Assembly (NCBI GenBank): GCA_033764265.1
Contig: JANRJB010000249.1
Span: 1-14,136 of the forward strand
DNA length: 14,136 bases
Direction: 5' to 3'
Source of the DNA: VGEM01 sp033764265
GTDB lineage: Bacteria > Pseudomonadota > Alphaproteobacteria > Rhodospirillales > Rhodospirillaceae
Positions 1 to 6,809 of this stretch are shown here, in pieces. Under the pieces are notes generated by a model. The model made no database searches. It saw nothing but the letters and a program-made list of their open reading frames with translations, and was not told the origin of the DNA. The translations under genes were made by a program, and so were the position numbers. The number at the start of each line of letters is the position of its first letter. Positions within the stretch are counted from its first letter, which is position 1.

Positions 1-758
1 ACCGGGCTCGCGTCGAAGCCCAGGCCCTCTTTCGGCTGCTTGAAGTGCCGGCCGATCACGTCGGTGAACTGGTCGAGCGCCACCCGCACGGTGGGATCGA
101 AGGCGTACAGGTCGTTCACGGTGATCAGCCGCGCGCTCATGTACCAGCGGTGGGCGCGGGCCTGCTGGTAGGCCTGCTGGATGTAGGGCTCGGGCACGTA
201 GTCGGCGCCGAACAGCGCGACGTAGGACTTGGGGTAGGCATAGCCCACGCTCTCATCGGCGTAGAAGCGCAGCGCCTGGTGGGCGCGGATCGCCCAGCTT
301 ACTTCCTCGTCGACATAGGGTGCCACCAGCTGCGCGCCCCAATAGCCGTGGTCGGTGCGCAGCACGCCGGCGATGCCGATGTCGTGCAGCAGGCAGGCCA
401 GCACGATCTTCTCGTCGTGGCCGTTCTTCAGGGCCAGGTTGGCGCTTTGCAGCAAGTGGCTGGCCGGCGCGAAGCGCAGGCGGAAGAAGTCCATCAGCGT
501 CGGCGCGGCGGGCATCTTCGGCAGGCGCGGGTCGTCGCCCATGAGCATGCGTTTGCGCGGACCGCCGGCGCCGGTCTCGGCCGGGTCGCTGGCGCGGACG
601 CGCGCACCCGCCGCGGCCACGTCGCACATCCACGGTAATCCAACAGCGCGGTCCAGCGCGGCGATCGCGGTCTGCTCGGCCGCCTCGGCGGCTTCGATCA
701 TCGACAGTCCGGCCAATACGCCGGCGGCGGTGGCGGTCAGGAACTCGCGGCGCACCAT
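1..758 (-). CDS. Tat-exported HD-superfamily protein (partial, C-terminus beyond window)
   Basis: 252 codons are visible from the ATG at 758, with no stop before the window edge. A GGAGG sits 5 nt before the ATG and fixes the start. The N-terminus has a twin-arginine motif (RREFL, residues 3-7), a hydrophobic stretch to about residue 20 and an alanine-rich tail ending near AEAAE, so export by the Tat pathway is likely. The HD-superfamily metal ligands can be placed as His101 (ASHLL), His125-Asp126 (CLLHDIG), His137 (DHGYW), His160 (RAHQAL) and an Asp at 216 or 221. The HGYWGAQL and RAHQALRFYAD spacing resembles PhnZ/MIOX-type diiron HD oxygenases more than (p)ppGpp or c-di-GMP hydrolases; that comparison is from memory of the families. 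The substrate is unknown. It is followed divergently-in-line by the fasciclin gene upstream, which has its own terminator, so it is probably transcribed separately. Confidence 0.8.
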   Translation of the reverse strand, partial: MVRREFLTATAAGVLAGLSMIEAAEAAEQTAIAALDRAVGLPWMCDVAAAGARVRASDPAETGAGGPRKRMLMGDDPRLPKMPAAPTLMDFFRLRFAPASHLLQSANLALKNGHDEKIVLACLLHDIGIAGVLRTDHGYWGAQLVAPYVDEEVSWAIRAHQALRFYADESVGYAYPKSYVALFGADYVPEPYIQQAYQQARAHRWYMSARLITVNDLYAFDPTVRVALDQFTDVIGRHFKQPKEGLGFDASP

Positions 759-810
759 CGGGGCCTCCGTCGCTGGAATCGCGCGCAGCCAGCATACGCC
801 CCAACGGCGC

Positions 811-849
811 AAACGAAAACGGGGCGGAGCCAGGTTGGCCCCACCCCGT
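811..849 (-). terminator. Intrinsic terminator of the fasciclin gene
   Basis: Reading on the minus strand, a 14-bp stem (849-836 with 832-819; two mismatches, loop of 3 nt) starts about 30 nt after the fasciclin stop codon. It is followed by an interrupted T-run (TTTTCGTTT, complement of 811-819). Stem plus U-tract is the standard rho-independent layout, and it ends transcription before the HD-protein start at 758. Confidence 0.7.
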
Positions 850-878
850 CGTCGGTCGCGCCCGCGTGCTTGGGCGAC

Positions 879-1355
879 TTACTTCGGCATCACGACGGTG
901 TCGATCACGTGGATGACGCCGTTGTCGGCCACCACATCGGCGGTGACGACCTTAGCGTTATCGACCATCACGCCCGCGGTGGCGTTGATCTTCAGGGCCT
1001 GGCCCTGCACCGTCTTGGCCTCGGTGGTCTTGCCGGCGATGTCGGCGGCCATCACTTTGCCCGGCACGACGTGGTAGGTGAGGATACCGGCCAGCTTGGC
1101 CTTGTTCTCGGGCTTCAGCAGGCTTTCCACCGTGCCGGCGGGCAGCTTGGCGAAGGCTTCGTCGGTCGGCGCGAACACGGTGAACGGGCCGGGGCCCGAC
1201 AGCGTCTCGGCCAGGCCGGCGGCCTGCACGGCGGCGACCAGGGTCTTGAACGAGCCGGCGGCGACCGCGGTCTCGACGATGTTCTTGGCCTGGGCGGTGG
1301 TGGCGGCCAGCAGCGCCACGGCGGCGACCGCGCCCGTGCGGACGTGTTTCAACAT
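879..1355 (-). CDS. Secreted single-domain fasciclin (FAS1/beta-Ig-H3) protein
   Basis: 158 aa. The start at 1355 (MLKHVR) is chosen because AGAGGAT lies just upstream and a Sec signal peptide follows directly: charged n-region, alanine-rich core, cleavage probably after AQA at residues 21-23. Upstream in-frame codons would spoil the signal. The rest is one FAS1 domain: the H1 box FTVFAPTDEAF (58-68), the Tyr-His pair in ILTYHVVPG (94-95), and the H2 box NGVIHVIDTVVMP (145-157). The length is typical of bacterial one-domain members, which are periplasmic or extracellular and linked to adhesion in the family. The precise role is not known. A strong terminator follows. A 14-bp palindrome at 1400-1413 lies in its upstream spacer, but I could not place a convincing promoter. 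Confidence 0.93.
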   Translation of the reverse strand: MLKHVRTGAVAAVALLAATTAQAKNIVETAVAAGSFKTLVAAVQAAGLAETLSGPGPFTVFAPTDEAFAKLPAGTVESLLKPENKAKLAGILTYHVVPGKVMAADIAGKTTEAKTVQGQALKINATAGVMVDNAKVVTADVVADNGVIHVIDTVVMPK

Positions 1356-1560
1356 GATGATCCTCTTGGATTGAACGAGGGGGGCGACGGCGGGGAATAC
1401 CGCCGGTCGGCGGCCGCACCGCGTCAATGGACACTTCTTTGAAGGGTCATTGCGTTTGGTGCGGTCACGGTATCGATACGCAGCCCACGCGCGCGCGGCT
1501 CATCGCCGGCGATGACAACAGCGTGAATACTCCGCGCCGGCGGTACGGACTTCGGCCGTC

Positions 1561-2457
1561 TCACTTCACGCTTTGCTTGACCGTGCCGTCCTTGAATTTC
1601 TTGAAGTAGGTCCAGCTGGTCTCGTTGGGCCGCGCATCGTCGATCGGCGGCGGTTCCTGGTAGATCGGGAAGTTGCGCGTGATCTGGTCCTTGAGGATCG
1701 GGTCAAGTTCGTCGAACCCCTTCACGCCGTGCCCGGCGGTGACGAAGATCATCTGCCCGGGCCGGCCCTCCATGTTCATCCACGGCAGCCACTGCGACAC
1801 CCGGTTCCACGCCAGGTGTGAACCCTCGGGCGACTTGACGTTCGAATCGAGCAGGCTGCGCGGATAGAAGCGCGTGAAAATCTCCATCGCCTGGTACATG
1901 CCGCCCATTTCCTGCTGGTACGGCCCCAAAAGCGGGTTCTCGTAATACAGCGGCACCTCGGACCGGCTGACCAGCAGGTCCTTGCCCGCCGGCTCCAGCT
2001 CGACCGTTAGGCCCTTGCCGTTCCGGTCGCGGGCGTGCACCGGCTCGCGCATGTTGACCGTGTCGTTGGCGACATGGACCACGGTGACGGTTTCGCCGGT
2101 GTAGGGGTTGGCCCACGCGGCCAGCACCTCATTCGTGGCCGGGTCCAGGTAGAACATCACTTCGCGGCTGACCGAGCGGAAGCCTTCGCCGCGCACGTCG
2201 TCCTTGTACCCCTGGCACCGGCGCACGTTGGTGCCGACCACGTTGAACAGGTGGCGGTCTTTCTCCCACGGCACGCGGCCGTAGGCGCGGCCCCACCAAG
2301 TGCCGAAGCGCACGCGGCCGTCCTCGGTCGAGCCGCAGATGATCTTGCGATAGACCTGGATGGCGTCGTCGGGGTCGTCCAGGTCGAGCGTGCGGGCCGC
2401 GGCCGGCGGCGCGGCCAGTCCCGCGGTCAACAGGGCCGCGATGAATGTGATGACCAT
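1561..2457 (-). CDS. DUF1838 family exported protein
   Basis: 298 aa, starting at the ATG at 2457 with a G-rich Shine-Dalgarno (GGGGGGA) about 7 nt upstream. Residues 1-21 form a Sec-type signal peptide (MVITFIAALL core, cleavage probably after AAA). The mature part shows the hallmarks of DUF1838: DPDDAIQVYRKI (28-39), WWGRAYGRVP (54-63), HLFNVVGTNVRR (69-80), SREVMFYLDP (97-106), NPYTGETVTVVHVANDTVN (117-135) and a C-terminal SWTYFKKFKDG. Family members are common in proteobacteria but have no established activity, and I see no catalytic motif. It faces the esterase gene across a 209-bp divergent spacer, so the two may share regulatory DNA. It is separated from the fasciclin gene by 205 bp and is probably a separate unit. 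Confidence 0.88.
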   Translation of the reverse strand: MVITFIAALLTAGLAAPPAAARTLDLDDPDDAIQVYRKIICGSTEDGRVRFGTWWGRAYGRVPWEKDRHLFNVVGTNVRRCQGYKDDVRGEGFRSVSREVMFYLDPATNEVLAAWANPYTGETVTVVHVANDTVNMREPVHARDRNGKGLTVELEPAGKDLLVSRSEVPLYYENPLLGPYQQEMGGMYQAMEIFTRFYPRSLLDSNVKSPEGSHLAWNRVSQWLPWMNMEGRPGQMIFVTAGHGVKGFDELDPILKDQITRNFPIYQEPPPIDDARPNETSWTYFKKFKDGTVKQSVK

Positions 2458-2666
2458 GGCGATGTCCCCCCGGCTGCCGGCCCAACAGTAAACGCCCAGG
2501 GCGACCCCCCCGGCAAGCGCCTGGCGGCCGGCCCACAGCCCGGGATAATGGCGCTAAATCTATTGCTGCAAAGGGTTTTTTGCCCCTAATCTGGGGCTCG
2601 CCAGCCCCCGGGGAACGCCCGCGCCGGTTCAATCGGCGGACGGCGCATCGGGGCAGGGAGGGACAC

Positions 2667-4478
2667 ATGGATAAGCGCAGTTTGCTCGGCGGAATCGCCC
2701 TGGCGGTTGTCGCCGCCGGATCGGCGCACGCCGCCCATCTCAACAACATGATCGTGTTCGGCGATTCGCTGTCCGACGGCGGGCGGCTGTTCGCGATCAC
2801 GGGCGGCACGCAGCCGGCCAGCCCGCCTTACTTCCAGGGCCGGTTCTCGAATGGTCCGGTGTGGGTGGAACAACTGCCGGCCAAGCTGGGCTTCACTTAT
2901 TCCTTCGCCACCAACTTCGCCGTCGGCGGCGCCGAAAGCGGCACCGGCGGCCCGGTCGGTGTGGCCACGCAGGTCAACACCCTGTCGGCGGCCGCGCCGG
3001 TCAACGCCGGCACACTGGTGGTGATCTGGGCCGGCGCCAACGACGTGCTCAACCGCGCCACCACCACCCCGCCGGCCGTGCTGGTGCCGTCGATCGTCGG
3101 CAACATCGCCACCTCGGTCGGCCGCATGGCCACGCGCGGCGCACGCAACTTCCTGGTGCCCAACCTGCCCGACCTGGGGCGCACGCCGGGCGGCGCGGCC
3201 ACCGGCCAGGGCTTCAACCTCGGCGCGCTGACCCAGACTTATAACCAGGCCATGGCCGGGCAGATGACGGCGCTGGAAGCCTCGACCGGCGCGCGCATCA
3301 TCGTCATGGACACCTTCGGCCTGTTCACCGACGTGCTGGCCAATCCGTCGCTCTACGGCATCACCAACACCGCCACGCCGTGCCTGACCACCGCCGGGCC
3401 GACCGGCGCGTGCGCCACCGCCGCCGCGGCGCAGGGCGCGCTGTTCTGGGATCCGATCCACCCCAGCGCCACGGCGCACGTCGTGCTGGCCAACTTCGCC
3501 GCCGCCACCATCGACCAGGACAGCAACGGCGCCAAGGTCGCCGCGGTCAGCGGTTATCTGGGCCCACAAATCCTCGACACCGTGCGCCAGGGCGTGAATG
3601 ACCGCCTCAACGTGCTGCGGCTGACCAACACGCGCGAGCGCTCCACCCTGCCCAGCGGCGTCTACGGCGCGGTGCGCTACGCCACCGGCGACCGCGACGC
3701 CGGGCCGGGCGTGGTGGCGTTCGATTACGACCTGCTCTCGTACGCCGTGGGATACGACGCGGTGGTCAACGACCGCTTCGTCGTCGGCGGCCAGATCACC
3801 TACACGACCGCCGAGGCGGAACTGGCCGGCGACCGCGGCGAGACCGAGGCCGATGCGTACGGCTTCGCCGCCTACCTGGGCTATCGCGCCGGCGGCATCT
3901 GGGCCGACCTGTCGGGCGCCGGCAGCTGGGAGAACTACGACCTGGAGCGCAACACCACCTTCGCGCAGCGCAGCCTGGCCACCGCCGATCCCGGCGGCAA
4001 CAGCTTCTACGCCGCGCTCGACGTGGGCGCCAATGTCGTGGCGTCCGACACGCTCGCCGCCGGTCCGTTCGCCGGCGTGCGCTACGTCGACGCCGACGTC
4101 GACGGCTACACCGAGGCTGGCGCGGCCATGTTCAACCTGGCGGTGGCCGAACAGAACGACAGCGGCGTGATCGGCTCGATCGGCGTGCAGGCGGCCGGCA
4201 AGTTCGAGGCCGGCGGCGCGTCGGTGTTCCCGCACATTCGCGTCGCCTACGAAAACGAGGTGGACGAATTCGACCACCGCGTCGCGACCACCAGCTCGGT
4301 CGGTCAGGTGCGCACCGCCGTCGGCGGCACCGGCAACAAGGATTGGATCTTGCTCGGCGCGGGTCTCAACGTGCAGACCGGCTCCAGCCTGTCGTTGTCG
4401 CTCGACTACGAAGGCACGCTCGATCGCAGCGACGGCAAGGATCATTCCGTGGTCGGCCGCCTGATCTACGCGTTCTAG
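2667..4478 (+). CDS. GDSL-type autotransporter esterase/lipase (type Va secretion)
   Basis: 603 aa. The start is ATG 2667, preceded by GGGAGGGA 5 nt away; an open frame extends to 2580 but precedes the signal peptide. Residues 1-22 are a Sec signal (cleavage near AHA). Residues 26-285 are an SGNH/GDSL hydrolase: block I IVFGDSLSDGG with nucleophile Ser34, block II Gly in NFAVGGAE (83-90), block III GAND with Asn125, block V WDPIHPS with Asp262 and His265. From about residue 330 to the end is an outer-membrane autotransporter barrel rich in alternating aromatic strands (YGAVRYATG, YAVGYDAV) ending in the classical terminal Phe (LIYAF). The architecture and length match the EstA/lipase-autotransporter group: a surface-anchored hydrolase of short-chain or lipid esters. 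The exact substrate cannot be read from sequence. The next gene, an aldehyde dehydrogenase, is 93 bp downstream. Confidence 0.93.
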   Translation: MDKRSLLGGIALAVVAAGSAHAAHLNNMIVFGDSLSDGGRLFAITGGTQPASPPYFQGRFSNGPVWVEQLPAKLGFTYSFATNFAVGGAESGTGGPVGVATQVNTLSAAAPVNAGTLVVIWAGANDVLNRATTTPPAVLVPSIVGNIATSVGRMATRGARNFLVPNLPDLGRTPGGAATGQGFNLGALTQTYNQAMAGQMTALEASTGARIIVMDTFGLFTDVLANPSLYGITNTATPCLTTAGPTGACATAAAAQGALFWDPIHPSATAHVVLANFAAATIDQDSNGAKVAAVSGYLGPQILDTVRQGVNDRLNVLRLTNTRERSTLPSGVYGAVRYATGDRDAGPGVVAFDYDLLSYAVGYDAVVNDRFVVGGQITYTTAEAELAGDRGETEADAYGFAAYLGYRAGGIWADLSGAGSWENYDLERNTTFAQRSLATADPGGNSFYAALDVGANVVASDTLAAGPFAGVRYVDADVDGYTEAGAAMFNLAVAEQNDSGVIGSIGVQAAGKFEAGGASVFPHIRVAYENEVDEFDHRVATTSSVGQVRTAVGGTGNKDWILLGAGLNVQTGSSLSLSLDYEGTLDRSDGKDHSVVGRLIYAF

Positions 4479-4505
4479 AATTCGCGGCCCTGCCCCGACC
4501 GCCGC

Positions 4506-4523
4506 TTCCGCTTGCGGGCGGAA
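4506..4523 (+). terminator. Possible weak terminator hairpin after the esterase gene
   Basis: TTCCGC (4506-4511) pairs with GCGGAA (4518-4523) around a 6-nt loop, followed by TCGTTTCG rather than a proper T-run. It lies 27 nt after the esterase stop and 48 nt before the aldehyde dehydrogenase start, so it may reduce read-through between them. It is weak, and chance is possible in DNA of this GC content. Confidence 0.3.
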
Positions 4524-4571
4524 TCGTTTCGTGATGCTCTCGGCGCGGGAGCTTCCGTTGGGGTTCAAGGC

Positions 4572-6002
4572 ATGGCGTTGCCCGTGTTCTCGGCGCGCAA
4601 TCCGCGCACCGGCGTTTTCGATTATCAGTGCGAGCAGGCGACCATCGCCGACCTGGACGAGACCTGCCGGCGTCTGCGCGCCGGCCAGCCGGCCTGGGCG
4701 GCGCTGGGGGTCGAGGGGCGTCTTGCCGCGCTGTCCGACTTCGCCGCCGCGGTCGACCGGCACAAGGAAAAACTTTTCGAGGCCCTGAAGACCGACACCG
4801 GCCGCGTGCGCATCGCCCGGCTGGAAACCGGCGCGATCGGCCCCTTGGTGGCGCGCATCACCGCCGATGCCCGCGCCATGCTGGGCGACCTTCCCGAGAA
4901 GCCGACCATGGTGCCGCACATTGTGGGCGCCGGGCAGTTCGTGCCCTACGGCTTGATGGGCAACATCACGCCGTGGAACTTCCCGCTGTTGTTGTCGTTC
5001 ATCGACACCGTGCCGTCGCTGGCCGCGGGCAACGCGGTGATCATCAAGCCCAGCGAGGTCACGCCGCGCTGGGTCGAGCCGATCCGCGCCGCCATCCGCG
5101 ACGTGCCGGCGCTGGATGCGGTCTTGGCCCTGGTGCGCGGACCCGGCGACACCGGCGCGGCGCTGATCGACCGCGTCGACCTGATCACCTTCACCGGCAG
5201 CGTGCGCACCGGTCGCAAGGTGGCCGAGGCGGCCGCCCGGCGCTTCATCCCGGCCTACCTGGAACTGGGCGGCAAGGATCCCGCCGTGGTGCTGGCCTCG
5301 GCCAACCTCGAGGCCGCCACCTCGGGCATCCTGCGCGCGTCGGTGGCCGCCACCGGCCAGGCCTGCCAGTCGCTCGAACGGGTCTACGTCGCCCGGCCGA
5401 TCTACGACGCCTTCGTCGCGGCGATCGTCGCCAAGGCCCAGGCGGTCACGCTCGACCTCGACGACGCCGAAGGCGGCTTCGTCGGGCCGTTTATCTTCGA
5501 GCGCCAGGCCGACATCGTCGCCGATCATCTGAAGGACGCCGTCGCCAAAGGCGCGAAGATCCTGTGCGGCGGGCAGATCGTGCAGAAGGGCGGCAAGTGG
5601 CTCGCGCCCCCGGTGGTGGTCGACGTCACCCACAAGATGAAGCTGATGACCGAGGAGACCTTCGGGCCGGTCATCCCGATCATGCCGTTCGACACCGTGG
5701 ACGAGGCCGTCGCGCTGGCCAACGACACCATCTACGGCCTGTCGGCCTCGGTCTACGCCGGCACGCCGCAAGACGCATTGCCGGTCGCGCGCCGGCTCAA
5801 CGGCGGCGCGGTCAGCATCAACGACGGCTCGCTCACCGCCATGGTGCAGGACGTGGCCCACGACTCGTTCGGCTATTCGGGCATGGGCCCCAGCCGGTTC
5901 GGGCCCGAGGGCATCCTGCGCTATGTGCGCCGCAAGGCGCTCTTGACCAACACCGTCGGGCCGATGGACGTGGCGGGGCGAACGGTGCCGCTGGCAGGCT
6001 GA
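4572..6002 (+). CDS. Aldehyde dehydrogenase (NAD(P)-dependent, ALDH superfamily)
   Basis: 476 aa from ATG 4572. A TTG at 4512 would add 20 residues without family similarity, so I prefer 4572, although the Shine-Dalgarno is poor (TTGGGG about 12 nt upstream). All superfamily landmarks are present: NITPWNFP with the catalytic-site Asn136, IIKPSE with cofactor Lys159, the nucleotide-binding turn FTGSVRTG (207-214), general base Glu231 in LELGGKDP, nucleophile Cys265 in ATGQACQSLERVYV, and EETFGPVIP (361-369) with the cofactor-ribose Glu. The reaction is oxidation of an aldehyde to the acid in the cytoplasm. Length and active-site spacing are those of the non-acylating class; the substrate is not predictable. 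The neighbour upstream is an esterase, so a shared catabolic route (ester, then alcohol/aldehyde, then acid) is conceivable but unproven. Confidence 0.95.
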   Translation: MALPVFSARNPRTGVFDYQCEQATIADLDETCRRLRAGQPAWAALGVEGRLAALSDFAAAVDRHKEKLFEALKTDTGRVRIARLETGAIGPLVARITADARAMLGDLPEKPTMVPHIVGAGQFVPYGLMGNITPWNFPLLLSFIDTVPSLAAGNAVIIKPSEVTPRWVEPIRAAIRDVPALDAVLALVRGPGDTGAALIDRVDLITFTGSVRTGRKVAEAAARRFIPAYLELGGKDPAVVLASANLEAATSGILRASVAATGQACQSLERVYVARPIYDAFVAAIVAKAQAVTLDLDDAEGGFVGPFIFERQADIVADHLKDAVAKGAKILCGGQIVQKGGKWLAPPVVVDVTHKMKLMTEETFGPVIPIMPFDTVDEAVALANDTIYGLSASVYAGTPQDALPVARRLNGGAVSINDGSLTAMVQDVAHDSFGYSGMGPSRFGPEGILRYVRRKALLTNTVGPMDVAGRTVPLAG

Positions 6003-6058
6003 GTTTAAGGGCTTGCCTTTTCAGGGAAAAATTTTGGCAGCCGCGCCGCACTCGCCCC

Positions 6059-6086
6059 CTTGACGGCCGCCGCGGCCATCCTAAAT
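6059..6086 (+). promoter_or_regulatory. Sigma-32 (RpoH)-type heat-shock promoter
   Basis: CTTGAC (6059-6064) and CCTAAAT (6080-6086) are separated so that CTTG-N17-CYTATNT, the alphaproteobacterial heat-shock consensus as I recall it, is matched with one mismatch (A for T in the fifth position of the -10 element). Transcription would start near 6093, just before the first leader hairpin, and lead into the hsp20 pair. No other CTTG in the spacer has a fitting -10 box. Confidence 0.6.
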
Positions 6087-6092
6087 GCCATC

Positions 6093-6233
6093 ACAGACGG
6101 ATGCCTGTCAGGGTCCGTCGGGGCGTTCCGGCGCGGCCCACCTGGGCGCGTCATCGGCTTGCGGGCTACACGTCCGCCCGGCGATGGCCGCCCGCCAACT
6201 GCGCCGCTCGATATTGCTCTTTGGAGGATATCC
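6093..6233 (+). promoter_or_regulatory. ROSE-like RNA thermometer in the hsp20 leader
   Basis: The predicted leader folds as four hairpins in a row: GACGGA/TCCGTC (6096-6101 with 6114-6119, inner CCT/AGG); CGC-GCCC/GGGC-GCG (6132-6150, one bulged G); CATCG..GCGG/CCGC..CGATG (6152-6186); and a 3' hairpin in which 6210-6219 pairs with 6224-6232. The last one buries the Shine-Dalgarno GGAGG (6223-6227). Its 5' arm carries UUGCU (6214-6218) with G6216 unpaired between a U-G wobble and a C-G pair. This matches the U(U/C)GCU anti-Shine-Dalgarno signature of ROSE elements, in which the extra G makes the helix melt on heating. The pairing is hand-drawn. Known ROSE elements sit in the same position, before small heat-shock genes of Alphaproteobacteria. 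Confidence 0.75.
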
Positions 6234-6701
6234 ATGCGTACGCTCGATCTGTCTCCCCTGTTCCGCGCCACCGTCGGCTTCGACAACCTCGCCCGCGTGC
6301 TCGACACCGTCACGCGCTTCGACGAGGGCCAGGCCACCTATCCGCCCTATAACATCGTCAAGTCGGCCGAGGACGCCTATCGCGTCACGCTCGCGGTCGC
6401 CGGCTTCGCCGCCGAGGACATCGACATCCAGGTCGAGAACGCGACGCTGACGGTCAAGGGCCGCACGTCGCAAGACGCGGGCGACGTGACCTACCTGCAT
6501 CGCGGCATCGCCGGCCGCTCGTTCGAGCGCCGGTTCGAACTGGCCGACCATATCCATGTCGTCGGCGCGCGCATGGAAAACGGCTTGCTGCACGTCGACC
6601 TCAAGCGCGAAATCCCCGAGGCGCTCAAGCCGCGCCGCATCGCCATCAACGGCGCGTCGTCCAAGCCGACGCTGGTCGACGGCAACGCCAAGGCGGCCTA
6701 A
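6234..6701 (+). CDS. Small heat-shock protein, Hsp20/IbpA family
   Basis: 155 aa ATP-independent holdase that binds unfolding proteins in the cytoplasm and hands them to DnaK/ClpB. The start is ATG 6234 with GGAGG 6 nt upstream; an open frame reaches back to 6060 but would run through the leader. The N-terminus MRTLDLSPLFRATVGFDNL and the YPPYNI segment (36-41) are typical of the IbpA/HspH class A proteins. The alpha-crystallin domain spans about 38-130, with the conserved MENGLLHVDL (114-123) and a C-terminal I-x-I tail (IAI, 136-138) for oligomer contacts. It is first in a probable operon with the second hsp20 gene. Control is likely dual: a sigma-32 promoter for transcription and a ROSE-like thermometer for translation. 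Confidence 0.95.
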   Translation: MRTLDLSPLFRATVGFDNLARVLDTVTRFDEGQATYPPYNIVKSAEDAYRVTLAVAGFAAEDIDIQVENATLTVKGRTSQDAGDVTYLHRGIAGRSFERRFELADHIHVVGARMENGLLHVDLKREIPEALKPRRIAINGASSKPTLVDGNAKAA

Positions 6702-6752
6702 CGCCGGGCGCCGTCGAAGGTTCCGGGGAAGCCGAAGTCAACAACCGGTCAT

Positions 6753-6787
6753 GGGCGGGGCGCGCGGGCGTTCGCGCCGCCCCGCCC
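6753..6787 (+). other. Strong intergenic hairpin between the two hsp20 genes
   Basis: GGGCGGGGCG (6753-6762) pairs perfectly with CGCCCCGCCC (6778-6787); inside, CGCG (6763-6766) can pair with CGCG (6773-6776), leaving a 6-nt loop and one bulge. There is no T-run afterwards. It ends 9 nt before the Shine-Dalgarno of the second hsp20. It could be an mRNA stabiliser/processing site, a partial terminator that sets the ratio of the two chaperones, or a translational element. Confidence 0.55.
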
Positions 6788-6796
6788 ACCCAGAAC

Positions 6797-6803
6797 GAGG
6801 AGG
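6797..6803 (+). promoter_or_regulatory. Ribosome binding site that fixes the start of the second hsp20
   Basis: GAGGAGG abuts the ATG at 6804 with no spacer, which is too close for initiation there. The next in-frame ATG, at 6810, has a 6-nt spacer, so it is the likely start. Confidence 0.7.
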
Positions 6804-6809
6804 ATGCAC

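Noticed and set aside
1400..1413. CCGCCG/CGGCGG palindrome in the spacer upstream of the fasciclin gene
   Set aside because: Its two-base loop and pure GC content are easily met by chance in this genome; no promoter could be aligned with it.
1501..1514. CATCGC/GCGATG palindrome in the 205-bp spacer between DUF1838 and fasciclin
   Set aside because: Single short site with no promoter or second copy nearby.
2562..2592. TTGCTG and TAATCT as esterase promoter, and the GCCCC/GGGGC hairpin at 2582-2597
   Set aside because: Only about three matches in each hexamer, and the hairpin lacks a T-run in the right direction on either strand.
2580..2666. 29-codon upstream extension of the esterase
   Set aside because: The Shine-Dalgarno and signal peptide both point to ATG 2667; the extension would hide the signal.
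2586..5861. A 1091-codon open frame on the minus strand opposite the esterase and aldehyde dehydrogenase
   Set aside because: Its composition is the Gly/Arg/Asp/His/Val-rich pattern of a GC-rich antisense frame, it has no recognisable domain, and both plus-strand genes have complete catalytic motifs.
6012..6039. Another CTTG as heat-shock -35 element
   Set aside because: No C-rich/AT -10 element at 17-18 nt distance; the AT-rich tract is out of position.
4628..6352. A 574-codon open frame on the plus strand in a second frame of the aldehyde dehydrogenase
   Set aside because: Arg/Gly-rich low-complexity translation without motifs; it crosses the hsp20 leader and start.
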